Shown: positions 19,703 to 32,535 of the stretch, in pieces
How the letters are laid out: every line of letters starts with the position of its first letter
Numbering within the stretch: position 1 is the stretch's first letter
Assembly (NCBI GenBank): GCA_003254885.1
Contig: QANT01007646.1
Coordinates: forward strand, 1 to 64,000
Reading direction: 5' to 3'
DNA length: 64,000 nucleotides
DNA from: Purshia tridentata
Taxonomy: Eukaryota; Streptophyta; Magnoliopsida; Rosales; Rosaceae
The notes under the pieces: generated by a model
What the model was told of the DNA's origin: nothing
Database searches by the model: none
The model's input: only the letters and a program-made list of their open reading frames with translations
Translations under genes and position numbers: made by a program

Positions 19703-20512
19703 ATGTTGAAGTTAGAGAATGTGAGCAGTAGTAGTAGTAATGTGGAGGGTGGGGAAAGAAAACAAGTGAGAAAGGCAGCACAAGCTAGTTCAAGAAAGGG
19801 GTGTATGAGAGGGAAAGGAGGTCCAGAAAATGCTAAGTGCACTTTCAAGGGTGTGAGGCAGAGAACCTGGGGCAAATGGGTGGCTGAGATCCGTGAACCC
19901 AATCGCGGTGCTCGTCTCTGGCTTGGGACTTTTGACACCTCCCAAGAAGCTGCCTTGGCCTATGATGCTGCTGCTCGTAAACTTTATGGTTCGGAGGCAA
20001 AGCTCAATTTGTCTGACCAATTAGTCCCTCAATATGATCATCAACATCATCAAGTGATCTCCTCTTCCAATGGGCCCAATAACACCCAGATGGCCCAAAC
20101 ACTGCAGAACTCAGGTACTACTAATGCATGTTTCTCAAACACTAATGATCATACCCCAATATCAGCTAGGGTGGTGAAGGATGTTGATTTTGCAGTACCA
20201 GTAATCCACGATGAGATCAATGCTCTGGTGTCTTATCCTAATGGGAACGCTGAGTTTGAGGCCCATGGTAATAACCCATATCATCAGGAAAACAACAACA
20301 ACATCATCAAAGTGGAGGACAATCAAGTCAATGACTTGTGGGAGAATTTAAGCACAAACCTGCCAGTGTGTGACGACTCTTCAATATGGGTAGAAGCTGC
20401 CATGTCCATTGATTTCCCAGTTCTGATGGAAGATCATGGGATTTTTGGCAGCAATTTCCTTGATGGGAATAATAGCTGGGAAGCCTTGCACTCATCTCCT
20501 TGGTGCATGTAA
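19703..20512 (+). CDS. DREB2D: DREB2-type AP2/ERF transcription factor (DREB2D-like)
   Basis: Single exon, 269 residues. A basic N-terminal region precedes the A-2 subgroup signature [16 protein letters not shown] (about 33-48). One AP2/ERF domain follows (about 51-108): [19 protein letters not shown], then [26 protein letters not shown]. The Val and Glu typical of DREB proteins are present (WVAEIREP), so it should bind DRE/CRT elements. The rest is Asn/Gln/His-rich with an acidic, Trp-containing C-terminus, likely an activation domain. DREB2D-like factors act in drought, heat and salt responses. The open frame continues 123 codons upstream without stop, with an ATG at 19385, but the TATA box at 19588 argues for the start given. 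Confidence 0.9.
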   Translation: MLKLENVSSSSSNVEGGERKQVRKAAQASSRKGCMRGKGGPENAKCTFKGVRQRTWGKWVAEIREPNRGARLWLGTFDTSQEAALAYDAAARKLYGSEAKLNLSDQLVPQYDHQHHQVISSSNGPNNTQMAQTLQNSGTTNACFSNTNDHTPISARVVKDVDFAVPVIHDEINALVSYPNGNAEFEAHGNNPYHQENNNNIIKVEDNQVNDLWENLSTNLPVCDDSSIWVEAAMSIDFPVLMEDHGIFGSNFLDGNNSWEALHSSPWCM

Positions 20513-20959
20513 ATTAATTCAAGCTTCAAGCTACAAGTTGGGTGGGGAAGGAAATCACTTCAGTTGTATAAATTAAGTATCCACATACTATATATATAAT
20601 ATACATACGGAAATGGTTAAGTCTTTAAGGTTGGTATGTATATATACGATAGATATATGGAGTATGTGTCAATCGGCAGCGGTGCCGCATGGGAATCTTC
20701 TGTGTAAATATGTCATATCATATTATCTGGTTTTTATCTTTTCATTGTATTTAGTTGTTTTGGGGTATAAATTAAAATGTATCAGGCGTAAATGGTCGCG
20801 CTTGCAAGCACTATTGTCCTTTTATGTATAAATAAATATATATATGATGCTGTGTACGCAGTCGTACGTGTATAAAGTACTATAGAAATATTATGGGCGA
20901 CTATGACATATTTGTGTTGTACGTGCCTTGCATTTAAACCTGTATAATAATATGTTACG
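20513..20959. other. DREB2D 3' flank
   Basis: AT-rich 3' flanking DNA with no gene or clear repeat. Confidence 0.4.
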
Positions 20960-21179
20960 TCAATTTGCTTTCAAATTTCTTTTTGTTTGAATCAAACTTC
21001 CTTCGTCAGCCTTGGGGTGATGTCCTCACTCCTCGGAGCAAAGTTATATCCCAACTCCCACATGACTTCAGCTGCACTGCTTCCTTTTCCCAGTTGATTA
21101 TTCAAAGTTGCCATCTTCTCTCTGAAAAAAATTTTAATCTGCAGACACTGCATGTAATACTGACGAATTTTTGACTCAT

Positions 21180-21600
21180 TATTGACAAGATGCTATCAAT
21201 AGATTTGGATGTATAAAAGTTTTATGAAAGTTTTATGATGGTTAATTTTGAGGTGTCAATACAGTGATTTCTGAGTAGAATCTGAATATCCTACTAATAA
21301 AATAAATTTTATTTTATTTTTAAATACTAACAAATTTAATCAACAATAGATTTAAATGTCAGTACATATTTTTAACTAATAGAGATTTTATCAGGGACAA
21401 ATTTAATCAATAGATTTCAATAGATTTAAATGTCAGTGTAGACTTTTTGAATACTGACAGAGATCAGTAAATTGAACTGACAGAGATTTATCAGTAGATT
21501 TAAATATGTCAATGTAATAATTTCTGAACACTAATAAAGATTTATCAATAAATTATATGTCAGTGATTAGAGATTATGTGTCAGTGTAACTCAACTCTTT
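21180..21600. repeat. Degenerate tandem repeats around ATCAGTAGATTTGAATGTCAGT
   Basis: Units of roughly 60-80 bp containing TATCAGTAGATTT and TACTGACA words recur several times here and again at about 23030-23165 before the second tRNA. They are diverged and non-coding. Confidence 0.55.
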
Positions 21601-22070
21601 AAATTGAATATGTCAGAAAATTTGATGCATCAGTGCAGCTCCTTAAGTTCTTATCTCATTATCTCATTAGGACTGTCCTCTTGAAACTTGAATTTTGAAG
21701 TTTGAACTTATCCTTTAGTGTAAGACAAGTGAGGCAGAATAGCAGTGATATAAATTCTTATCTCTATCTCTGTTGCCAGTCAGTCAGCGCGCTTGTCTCT
21801 TTATCACTTTAGTCTTCTAGACATTCTCCACCATCTTGTTCCTTACGACACCTTGAGAAGATCGATTAAAGATTAAAGAGTGTGTCTGTTTCTGCCTCTT
21901 CAAGGCTTCATCTCATCAGCTGAAGCTATTGCTCTGGCTACAAAAGAACGAGTAAGGATCCTATTTGAGATGATTAGCCTCATTTTCTGCAAAAGTTCCA
22001 TGCGAATGAGTTTATTCAGTTGGATTAGTTTTATATATATAACTTAAACTGGGACGTTGTTAGCAAAGAA

Positions 22071-22142
22071 GCGTTTGTAGTCCAACGGTTAGGATAATTG
22101 CCTTCCAAGCAATAGACCCGGGTTCGACTCCCGGCAGACGCA
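22071..22142 (+). tRNA. tRNA-Gly(UCC), copy 1
   Basis: 72-nt cloverleaf: 7-bp acceptor stem with one U-G pair, D arm GTCC/GGAT, anticodon stem ATTGC/GCAAT with loop CTTCCAA (anticodon UCC), T arm CCGGG/CCCGG with loop TTCGACT. No intron and no genomic CCA. A TTTTT run follows about 12 nt downstream and can act as Pol III terminator. Confidence 0.95.
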
Positions 22143-22439
22143 TATTATATATATTTTTGTTAAAATAAAATCTACTACAAATCGATATCCCTGCAATCCA
22201 TCCATGATTTAGCTTTTTTAGAGGTAATCCATGATTGAAGCTTAATTTATAATTTTTTTGGTTCTAGAGAAATTACCTTAAATTAGTTAATCAATAAGTA
22301 ATTTCTATTGTAGAACATCCCTGTAACATTTTTATTGAGAAACAAGAATATATATAATATAATTTCGCATAAAACATCAATATATACACATTTATGTGTG
22401 TGTATAAAGGTTTGCAAGATGTTATATAATTGTACAATG

Positions 22440-22746
22440 AGATACAACAAGATCAACCCCCCATCACCCTTACCCTAAAACCTCGAATAACTTCACTTGG
22501 GCAAATCTTGGTTCCAAAGGTTGTGTCATTCTGCAGAACAAAAGGCCAGTGCAATATTCACAACTTAATTTTGAGCAATACAGAAGACTGCTCATGAATA
22601 TTAATATGAATTTTGTAATTAGCATGCATACTTAATTACTCCATCAGTAACCAATTCTTCTAGATTTCCTACATCTCCAATGGTAATGTAAACTGGGGCT
22701 GATTGGTCACTTATGGGAGTGCAGACTCCATTCACAATGTTGTAGC
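22440..22746 (-). pseudogene. Purple acid phosphatase 3' fragment
   Basis: The minus strand matches the PAP gene at 29121-31561. It keeps most of exon 7 (about 22745-22648, encoding [17 protein letters not shown] with small changes), the following intron and the start of exon 8 near 22533. The rest of exon 8 and all earlier exons are absent. It is a leftover of the tandem duplication. Confidence 0.85.
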
Positions 22747-23348
22747 CTTGTAGGCAATGTTTAATTTAAACACAGATATTTCCTTTTGTTTTTTTAATCA
22801 AAATTCCGTCAGCCTTGCTCACATGAGCTTAGCCACTGTTTCCTTTTCCCAGTTGAGTTGGGTTCCAACTTTTAATTGAAAGTTGCCATCTTATTTATGA
22901 ATTTTAAAAAATGACAAAAAAAAAATTCTTAAAAAAAACAATTATATATATAAATATTGTATATATGTAATACAGACAAATTTTTTTACTTTTGAATACT
23001 GCAAGAGGTTTTATTTGTTAGTAAGTTAAAATGTGTCATTATTTTATCAGTATATTTGGATGTATCAGTGCAGTGACTATTGAGTACTGACAAGATTCTA
23101 TCAGTAGATTTGAATGTATGTACTTTTGAATACTGATAAAGTTCTATCAGTAGATTTGAATATGTGAGTACAAGTCAATATACCACATATGCAGTTCTCC
23201 TATTCTCAGTAGGACTGATTGTGCTTTTTCGGTGGTGGCTTGTCTTCTTTGAAACTTGGAGTTTGAAGTATAAACTTATAAGTGTAAGACAAAGCAATGA
23301 CTTTAATTTCATATATATGAATTAAACTGAGAATTTCTTGGCATAACG

Positions 23349-23420
23349 GCGTTTGTAGTCCAACGGTTAGGATAATTGCCTTCCAAGCAATAGATCCGGG
23401 TTCGACTCCCGGCAGACGCA
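23349..23420 (+). tRNA. tRNA-Gly(UCC), copy 2
   Basis: Same cloverleaf as copy 1, including the U-G pair in the acceptor stem; it differs by one C-to-T change in the variable loop. A and B boxes look intact. No run of four or more T follows until about 23540, so transcription may terminate poorly. Confidence 0.92.
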
Positions 23421-23927
23421 CATGTTAAGATTTGACGGATGCATGATTCTTGCCGTCGTCTGCCTACATGCGGTCGCGCATTCCATTCCAATTTCCAAGT
23501 GCATTGACGCTTGGGTCAGCAGCTCTCATCTAACCTGCCCTATTTTTCATTGCTCTATTTCCAGCATAGATGGACTACCTGTGTTAATCATTTTATCTTG
23601 CGGTTTGATAATTTTTATTGTATACTACTAGACGACTGGTCTTCTAGTACAGTGGTAGTATTATTAATTGATTAATAAGTTTCTCTAGCTCGATCAATAT
23701 CTGTACAGTTAAACTGCTACCCACCTTCAAGGAAAACAAGAATAATATGATATTTTCTTCTCTTTTTTATCTGAAGAATGATAATATGATTTCATTTCAA
23801 ATAATATATTGATAATACATATATGCATATATATATATATATATACTGTAGGTTTCGCTATTACAAGGACTTGATCATCGTCAAACTTTGCAAGATGTTA
23901 TATAATTCTGCAATGACAACCAAAACA
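23421..23927. other. DNA between tRNA-Gly copy 2 and copia element
   Basis: No gene is seen. Contains an (AT)n run near 23827-23845 and, at about 23880-23927, sequence resembling the PAP 3' flank at 22400-22445. Confidence 0.5.
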
Positions 23928-23932
23928 TGATC
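23928..23932. repeat. 5-bp target-site duplication (left)
   Basis: TGATC directly precedes the left LTR and is repeated at 28950-28954 after the right LTR. Confidence 0.85.
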
Positions 23933-24299
23933 TATTAAGATCCTTAGCTCACTAGCTCTGCAATTCTATAAAATCACAGTAAAGAAGAACGAAGGCAAGG
24001 AAAATGTGAGGGGAAATTTCGTGATGCTCAAGCTGAGTTTACCACCAGTATTCATGCATATATATTCTCCTTTGAAAGATATGGACTTGGGCATTTAGCC
24101 GTTACAACAGAATTTGGGGAAGAGTGAGACTATGATCTCATCTCAACCATACAAACCTTTTGTCCTATAAGACAATTACACATGGCATAAAATAAACTAA
24201 CATGATTGCCTATCATTGAGGACACTGCTCACCAACGAGCTTGACTAACTGGACTTAATTAATTAACAATAAGATCAATTAATAGCCTTAATTCTAACA
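23933..24299 (-). repeat. Copia 3' LTR
   Basis: 367 bp, same length as the right LTR and about 97% identical. Ends in the CA-type terminus (ATTCTAACA). The adjacent inner bases read as a purine tract on the minus strand. Confidence 0.93.
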
Positions 24300-27200
24300 C
24301 TCCCTTCTAAGGCATTAATTGATTTAACTCCAAGTTTACTTCTTAGCACATTGAACCTGTCCTTAGCTAAAGCTTTAGTAAAGATGTCTGCGACTTGATC
24401 TTCACCTTTGCAGTACATAATCTTGATTTCTCCTTCTTGAATTGCATCACGGATAAAGTGAAACTTCCTTTTGATGTGTTTTGACCTCTGGTGAAACACA
24501 GGGTTCTTTGCCATAGCAATGGCAGATGTGTTGTCACACAGCAAAATTGTTGGCTCAACTTGCTCTTCACCAAAGTCATGTAGAACAAAACGCAACCAAA
24601 TAGCTTGAGTTGTTGCTTCAAATGCACTCATATATTCAGCCTCAGCAGTGGAGAGTGCTACACTCTGCTGCTTCACAGAGGCCCACAAAAATGCTTCACT
24701 TCCAAATGAAAAGGCATACCCTAAGGTAGATTTCATGTCATCATCATCCCCACTCCAGTCATTATCACAATATCCAACCAAAAATGATGAATCCCCTTGC
24801 CTGTACTGAATTCCATAGTCGATAGTTCCCTGGATGTACCTACGAACTCTTTTAGCTGTTCCATAGTGCTTGTTAGTTGGACAATGCATCAATCTAGCAA
24901 GGAGGCTAGCAGCATACATGATGTCAGGTCTGGTTGCAGTTAGGTAGAGTAGACTACCTACAATCTTCCTGTACATCTCTTCATCAGCATCTTCACTTCC
25001 ATCATTCTTACTCAACTTTTCTGTAGTGGCTATAGGAATTGCAACAGACTTACGATCTTTCAATCCAAATTTCTCTAGAAGCTTTTAAGCATACTTCTTT
25101 TGATGTATAAACACACTCCCTTCTTGCTGAATCACTCCAATGCCAAGAAAGTGGTGTAGCGAACCTAAGTCTGTCATCTCATATCTTTGCATCATTTCAT
25201 TCTTAAATCCTTGCAGCATTTCTCCATCATTGCCAGCGTAGACAATATCATCTACATAAATGGAGACAATGAGAGTACCTTGCCCTTCTTTATTTTTTAC
25301 ATAGAGTGTTGCCTAACTCGAACTCTTGCTGAATCCACATTGCAACAAATAAGCATCTATGTTTACATTCCATGCCCTGGGTGCTTGTTTCAGGCCATAT
25401 AGAGCCTTTCTCAACCTGTAGACTTTGTCTTCAACATTTTGGACCACAAATCCATCTGGTTGGTCAACATAAACTTCTTCTTCAAGAACCCCATTCAAAA
25501 ATGTAGATTTCACATCTATTTGATACAGCTTCCATCCTTTCTTTGCTGCCAAGGCAATGAGAGTCCTTATGGTGTCAAGTCTTGCAACAGGTGCAAATGT
25601 CTCATTAAAATCCACTCTAGGCTTTTAAGTATAGCCTTTAGCAACCAACCTTGCCTTATGCTTCTGAATTGTCCCATCCAGATTCAATTTTGTTTTGAAG
25701 ATCCATTTGACTCCCACTGTAGGCTTGATGCATGGTCTGTCTACCAATTCTCAAGTTTGATTCTTTTCTATCATAGAAAGCTCTTCTTCCATAGCTTTCT
25801 ACCATGCTGGATCCTTTGATGCTTCTGCATAGGTTTCAGGATCTACAATACTAACCTTGCATTGAGCAAATACTTCACTGAGATTTTTCCATTTCTTTGG
25901 TGTGAAATCATAGGTATTTATCATCCTTATTTCTCCATTTGCTCCTGTTGATGCAGTTTCACTGGTCTGAGCATGTATCTTAGTACCATTTTTATCACTT
26001 GGGGTAGTCAAACAAGGTTCAGGAGTATTAAACTCAGTGCTTGACAGAGGTGTGACACGCATAGGAGTATTTGAAGTGGCAGTGGTGTCTGCAGCATGAA
26101 TTTCACTTTCTTGTTCCCAAGGTACAGTGATATACACTGTTTCCTTGTTCTCCCAATCCTATAGAGCAGATTCTTCAAATATAACACTCCTTGACACAAT
26201 CACCTTGTTACTTGCCAGATCAAACACTCTATACCTTTTCTCTCTAATGCCATAGCCTACAAACACTCCTTTCTGTCCTTTTAAATCTAACTTCTGTCTT
26301 TGAGGTGATGGAACATGTGTATAACACACTAATCCAAACACTCTTAAATGTTCTACTCCTGGCTTTCTCCCATTGTACTCCTCAAAAGGAGTTTTGTTAT
26401 TCAATGCTCGAGTGGGACACCTGTTTAACAAGTATACTGTTGTATTAAGCCTCACCCCAAAATTCCAATGGCAGCTTCTTTTCATGAAGCATTGTTCTTG
26501 CCATTTCCATCACAGTTCTGTTCTTCCTTTTTGCTATCCTATTCTGCTGTGGGGAATAGGCAACTGTGAGTTGTTTTTCAATCCCAACTTCTGCACAATA
26601 TCTTTCGAACTCTAGAGAAGTGTACTCACCCCCCCTGTCACTCCTAAGCTTCTTCAATTTGTAGCCACATTGAAGCTCCACCATAGCTTTGAACTTCCTA
26701 AAAACAGCATACACATCTGACTTATACCTCAAGAGGTACACCCAGCACATTCTGGTTTTGTCATCAATGAAGGTCAGGAAATATTTATTCCTTCCAAGTG
26801 TTGCAGTCATTGGACCACGCACATCAATGTGTATCAATTTGAGTGGCTCAGAGGCTCTGTATGCCTTCCCTTTGTCAAACTCCATTCTTTGTGCTTTTCC
26901 TGCTGCACACTCCTCACACACATGATTACTTCCTGTAAGTTTAGGTAGCCCATACACCATTGTTTTCTCCTCTAGCATTTTGAGACTTTCAAAATTCAAA
27001 TGTCCATATCTTCTATGCCATTTCCAAGAGGAATCCACAATTGTTGCTGAATTTGCCAATATAGGTGATACACTGGCAAATGACAGTGGGAAGCACCTAT
27101 TTCCCTTCATCTGTATTGTGGCCACAAGTTGTTTCATATACTTATCTCCATAAATATTCACCACTGAATCTCCAAACACTAACCAATATCCATGCTCTAT

Positions 27201-28582
27201 CATCTGGCCTACACTTAACAAGTTCTCATCCAAACCAGGGACAATCATAACCTCTTCAATGTATCTTGTACCATCTCAAGTTTCAACTGGTAAGGTGCCT
27301 TTCACAATTGATACAACTACATCCCCTGTGCCCATTTTCACCTTGCACTTTATACTTTGATCGACATTGATGAGTAAAGACTCACTACCAGTCATGTGGT
27401 TGCTACAGCCACTGTCCAAGTACCATATACTTCTATCACCTTCAACAGATGCTTTGTGACAAGCATAAAACATAGTGGCTGTTTCTTAAACTTGGTTAGC
27501 GTAATTAACAACTTGAGCCTTTCTGTTTGGCTGGTGGCAATCCTTCATGACATGCCAAAATTTGTCACAATTATGACATTTAACCTTCCCTTTAAACCAG
27601 TATTTCCTATAGTGAACTTTCTCACAAACCTTGCACTTTGGTTTCCCAATTTCAATCCCATTTTCATTTCCCTATCTTGCATTGAATTGTGGTTTATTTT
27701 CCCATTTCCTAGGTTTACCCTTCCAGTTCTTTTGATTTTTCCTTCCTCCTTCATGGTTATACCCTCTTCCTTGATTCGTTTGCCTCTTTGGAGCAACACT
27801 CATACTGGCAAATGCCTTCTCAGTGTGCTCAACATCATTCTCATGCCTGTTTAACCTAAGCTCATAACTCTTCAGAGAACCAAACACTTCATTTACAGAA
27901 ATAGAGTTCAAGTCACTAGTTCTCTCAAGAACTACACACATAGGGTCATATATCTTAGTCAAACTGATCAATACCTTCTGCACTAACCTTTGCTGAGGCA
28001 GGTGTTCACCATACTTTTCCATCTGATTTGTTAAGTCATAGAACCTAGCAGAGTAATCAGCCAAGGACTCACCCTCTTTCATTCGCATATATTCAAATTC
28101 TTTCCTTAAACCTTGTAACACAACTGACCTAGATTGTTCATTTCCATGATACTCCTCCTGTAAGAGATCCTAAGCCCCTTTTGTTGTGTCTTGATTGATA
28201 ATTCGAGCAAAAATTTCTTTTGATACAGCTCCCTGGATGATGCCAAGAGCTTTAGCATCCTTCATGTTTTGTTCTTCCAGGTACAAATCCACTTCATCAT
28301 CATCATTAGCACAAGCTGATTCTGCATCCTTCTTCACCTTCTCCTTCTTCTTTTTAGATTCTGGAATCACTATGCCCCTGTCAACCAGCTTCCAAATCCC
28401 ATGTGACTTAAATATTGTCACCATCCTTACCTTCCAAAACTCATATTCGGTGCCATCGAAGATGGGAGCCCGTAGCTCTCCATTTCCAAATCCAGCCATT
28501 AGCCTCCAATTTGAGTTGCTCTCTCACACACACTCACAGTGTCAACGCCCAGACCCAAATCGAACCTAGGCTCTAGATACCA

Positions 28583-28949
28583 TGTTGAGATCCTTAGCTC
28601 ACTAGCTCTGCAATTCTATAAAATCACAGTAAAGAAGAACGAAGGCAAGGAAAATGTGAGGGGAAATTTCGTGGTGCTCAAGCTGAGCTTACCACCGGTA
28701 TTCATGCATATATATTCTCCTTTGAAAGATATGGACTCGGGCATTTAGTCGTTACAACAGAATTTGGGGAAGAGTGAGACTATGATCTCATCTCAGCCAT
28801 ACAAACCTTTTGTCCTATAAGACAATTACACCTGGCATAAAATAAACTAACATGACTGCCTATCATTGAGGACACTGCTCACCAACGAGCTTGACTAACT
28901 GGACTTAATTAATTAACAGTAAGATCAATTAATAGCCTTAATTCTAACA
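28583..28949 (-). repeat. Copia 5' LTR
   Basis: 367 bp, begins TGTTGAGATCC and ends TTCTAACA on the plus strand. The inner neighbour (about 28565-28582) reads TGGTATCTAGAGCC on the minus strand, a typical tRNA-iMet primer binding site. Confidence 0.93.
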
Positions 28950-28954
28950 TGATC
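28950..28954. repeat. 5-bp target-site duplication (right)
   Basis: TGATC, the copy of 23928-23932 that flanks the copia element. Confidence 0.85.
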
Positions 28955-29120
28955 ATCCCCTTCACCCTTCTTCCCCTAAAACTTCTTTTACATTTTAAAT
29001 TACATGTCATCAGGTATGAATATGACAGAAAGGTGAACTTGTGTAGCTTCATGGTCCAATGGAAGTGAAATTAAACTTTCTTTGAGTAACTTATCTTGGG
29101 CTAACAATTGGATTGGGTGA

Positions 29121-31561
29121 TTATAATGCAGCTATGGATGACTCTTCCAAAGTACTGTTCCAGTATCTGTTTTGTAACCATAAAGAATCAGCTTCTATTG
29201 CATACCCATCTTGATTCCGATGCCAACTAAAAAAAGAATGAGTTCTATTTTTTATATCCAGAATCCCATGACCAAAGCTAGCTTCCCGAAATGCTGAGTA
29301 GCTCGGCTGTGGTTCTGTCATTCTGCAGAACAAAAAACCAGTGCAGTTTCAGAACTTTTGATCAATACAAAAGGCTCTTCATAAATATAAAAACTAATAG
29401 TAACCATCATCATAACTACAAATGTTATAATTAGCATACATACTCGGTAACCAATCCTTCTAGATTTCCTCCATCACCAATGGTTATGTAAACTGGGGCT
29501 GATTGGTCACTTATGGGAGTGCAGACTCCATTCACAATGTTGTATGCAATATTTGAAATCCGTTCCTGTGATGCAAACATATTTGGTTGTATAATCCATT
29601 GTTGACAAATCCTTCTTTTAGCTATTTGAGACCACAGTGTTTTAACACTCATTTCCTCAGAGTCATATAGATTCATTATTTTTGCTGTATTTCAATCATG
29701 TATGAATGAGTGTGAACTTACAGATCGTTCATAGGCATGGACATGACCAGCAAAGACAAGGTCTACTTTATACTCCACAAACCATTGCTCATACATCACT
29801 CTCATGCTTTCTCCTTCCATATAATGATGTACATAACTATTATATATCGGACAATGCATAAGAACAATAAGCCATGGTGTCTCAGTCCTGTTCACTTTGG
29901 GCAGCTCCTTTTCAAGCCACTTATATTGAGGGGTATATTTCCCTGCATATAAAACTACAACTTATACACACACAAGCATACATAACCAAACAAAGACTGT
30001 AGTACCTTGAAATTGTTCCGAATGAAATCGAAGATACAGAGGTGAAAATTAAGCATCCTTACCATATGCTGAGTAAGAGGACAAGACTATGATATATGCT
30101 GACGCTCTCTTGATGGAGTACCAAAGAGGAGATGTACTCTGCGAAGCTTTGTATGGAACAAAAAACCGGTTTGTGTAAGGTTTGAAGGGTTTACTTTCAC
30201 CCTGCAATGACATTGCAGTTATTTCTTATGCTTTATCATGGTAGGAGTTTGTGCAGAACAAAATACCAATCAATATAATCTAACTGAGGCAAGCATTTGT
30301 GCTAAAACGAGTCACTTAGAAGTAATACTTTATCACTAACAATAAGCTTTGTGCTTTTGGCATATTAAAAAGTTCAAGAACAAAAAAAGAAACAAAAATA
30401 AGGCTCATACAAGTTCAGGAACAAAATCAATTTCGTGATTTCCTGCAGTCCATATCCAAGGTTGAAAAGCAGCATTTCTCTCTATGAACCTCCCCCATGT
30501 ATCCCACCTGTTATTGTCATGAAACGGATAATCATCTGCATAAGAGAGGTCCCCAACAAACAATACCGTCTGTCCTTTTGTGGGGTTTAATTCATAATGT
30601 GTAAGTGTTCGATTTGAATCATGTGTCTGACCAAGGTCCCCTGCTCAAAATGAACACCAGAGTGACAACAAGATACAAAACACAAATATTTGAACCAAAA
30701 ACTTCATAACCAATACAACTGATGGTGGAAGACAAGTAACTTGGATGCATGAAATTCTCTATTTTTTTGTTACCAATTCAATGATCCAATTATATTTTCA
30801 ACTAAAAACTGATTCAAGAACACAAGGATTTTTGATGCATGAAATTGAATTACCTATGAGGCCAAAAGTATAGGCAACATCAGGACCAAGACTAGGAGGG
30901 GTTATAAACCAAAACCGTCGCGTGGTATTCCCAATCCCAACTTCATAGTAGTATTTGGTGTCAAACTGCAGTTGTCATAAACTCTGTACCTTCAACAATT
31001 CGATTCAAACACGATGAATTAAAGGGGACTAATGACAAGCTCTTACCTCCAAATCGTTAATGGTGCAGTGGTGAATGTACCCAGAGGTGTAATTGAAGTA
31101 CTTGTAAGTAAGAACATTGCCCTCAGCACGGTTTTTGAGCTGGCTGTTGTCTGCCCAGTAAAGCACTGTACTTGAACCAGGTTCATCTGGAGTAACCCAA
31201 GCCACAATCACACCCTTCCCGACATGGTCTCCTTGTGTTATATGAACCTTCAACAATTATATATATATGACCCAGAAATCAAAGTATAATGAATCAACAA
31301 TCTTGATGAAAAAATTATGATTCAGTAATTTAAAAAAAGGGTGTTTAGAATTTAGACACAGACCTGCTGAGGGGAATTATATCCCGGAGGCACTCGGAAC
31401 ACATCACTGTCCAAAGGCATATCGCGCGACAAGTCATCGTTCCTGACATAGCTACTTGTAATCCCGCCGTCACAAACCTCCACAACAATCAGTAACATAG
31501 CTACTACAAGCCCAGCACAGTCCCACCTAACTCCCATCTCTGTCTCCTTCATTATGTCCAT
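29121..31561 (-). CDS. Secreted purple acid phosphatase (PAP10-like)
   Basis: Eight exons: 31561-31364, 31247-31047, 30965-30854, 30640-30411, 30201-30063, 29942-29722, 29565-29444, 29322-29121; all GT-AG, 474 residues. The start may be the ATG at 31561 or in-frame ATGs at 31552 or 31537; the last gives the neatest signal peptide ([13 protein letters not shown]). An N-terminal fibronectin-like purple acid phosphatase domain precedes the metallophosphatase domain. All metal-ligand motifs are visible: [25 protein letters not shown] and [10 protein letters not shown]-glycosylation sequons include NYTS, NTTR, NRTL and NRTE. Close relatives (Arabidopsis PAP10/PAP12, kidney-bean PAP) are secreted or cell-wall enzymes that free phosphate from organic esters, often under phosphate starvation. 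The 3' end is duplicated at 22440-22746. Confidence 0.93.
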
Positions 31562-32535
31562 TTCTCATTACAATGTATTTTTATTTTAGAATTAGTAGTA
31601 TAGGAATATACAATACTTTATATGCGAATATACCACGTCTTTTTACCTCATTTATTCATAGTCTCAGCACATCAGTCCTACTCACAGAGAGAGAGAGAGA
31701 GAGAGTATGAGTGTACGGATTGTAAGCAAAGAAGTTGGTGTAATTAAAGAAGGGAGAAGTGAAGAACACAGAGATTAATTGACTGTTGTTGTGGACACGT
31801 AGGCCAACGGTCATTCAAAACGACCAAGTGCATGTCATTTTGTACATGCAATTAGAAATGTTTTTGTAGATGATATAAGGACATGGAATATTCACTGTTG
31901 CAATCGAATATATGCTCCTATTTTAATCATTGGCGCATAGCTATGTGAGCCTCAAGAACTAGTTTATGTTTATTGGGTACATCATTTGGGCCGTGATTTA
32001 CAGCATGAAATTGAAATTTTTTGTGTGGGTATTTTCAGAATGAACTGATGCTATTGGGCCGCGACGTTAGGTAACCCAAAATCGGGGAGTTTAAGGAGAG
32101 TAATTATGCATGTGTATATTATTATGCCATATGGATGCAGTGTAGCAGAATTTTCCATTCCACTTTGACCAAGTACTTAGGCGGCAATCTGACTGGTTCC
32201 TACAACTCCCATTTGTTTTCGTTGTATGACAGGGTTCGATCATTGTAAGCACCAACACCTTGCCTTATTCCGCAACACTTTGCTTAGCCCCACCAACTTG
32301 GGGAGATTAATAAGTCAGATTTTGGCTATGCCGTCCCCCACACACACTTAAAAGTAGCTCAAACTTACTGTCATATAAAACGTCCAAATCAGATAGGTCA
32401 AACACACAAAACCGTTCTTTTTATAATGACACCAACCTTATTCAAATTATTTCCTACAGGTATAGAGATACTGAATAGATCTCCGAGCTAGCTAGATAGC
32501 TTCTTGCAGTTGCAGAGATCGAGCACATTAATTCA
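31562..32535. other. Divergent intergenic region, PAP and NPF promoters
   Basis: A TATAAA-like box on the minus strand near 31617-31622 may serve PAP. TATAAAA at 32374-32380 lies about 160 bp before the NPF ATG. A (GA)n run sits near 31687-31705. No other gene is seen. Confidence 0.5.

Larger units (their letters stand above)
20960..22746. repeat. Tandem segmental duplication, left unit (spacer, tRNA-Gly, PAP fragment)
   Basis: The spacer at 20960-21600 resembles about 22780-23170 (shared CGTCAGCCTTG, CCTTTTCCCAGTTGA and AAAGTTGCCATCTT words). The tRNA at 22071 matches the one at 23349. The segment 22400-22746 resembles 23880-23927 plus 28955-29545 on the other side of the copia element. The same order in both units indicates a direct tandem duplication. 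Confidence 0.75.
23933..28949 (-). mobile_element. Ty1/copia LTR retrotransposon, broken
   Basis: A 5.0-kb fossil element read on the minus strand. Parts in order from right to left: 5' LTR, tRNA-iMet-type primer binding site next to the LTR, gag with UBN2-type region (roughly 27.6-28.5 kb), protease (about 27.3 kb), integrase with the HHCC-like and core regions (about 26.2-27.2 kb), reverse transcriptase (about 25.1-26.1 kb), RNase H (about 24.3-25.0 kb), purine tract, 3' LTR. The integrase-before-RT order makes it copia, not gypsy. The coding region is broken in roughly half a dozen places. The LTRs differ at about 11 of 367 sites (3%), suggesting insertion about one to a few million years ago, depending on the rate used. 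Confidence 0.95.
22780..29545. repeat. Tandem segmental duplication, right unit (interrupted by copia element)
   Basis: Spacer, tRNA-Gly copy 2 and the 3' end of the intact PAP gene repeat the order found in 20960-22746. A 5.0-kb LTR element entered between tRNA and PAP at 23932/28950. Limits are approximate. Confidence 0.7.
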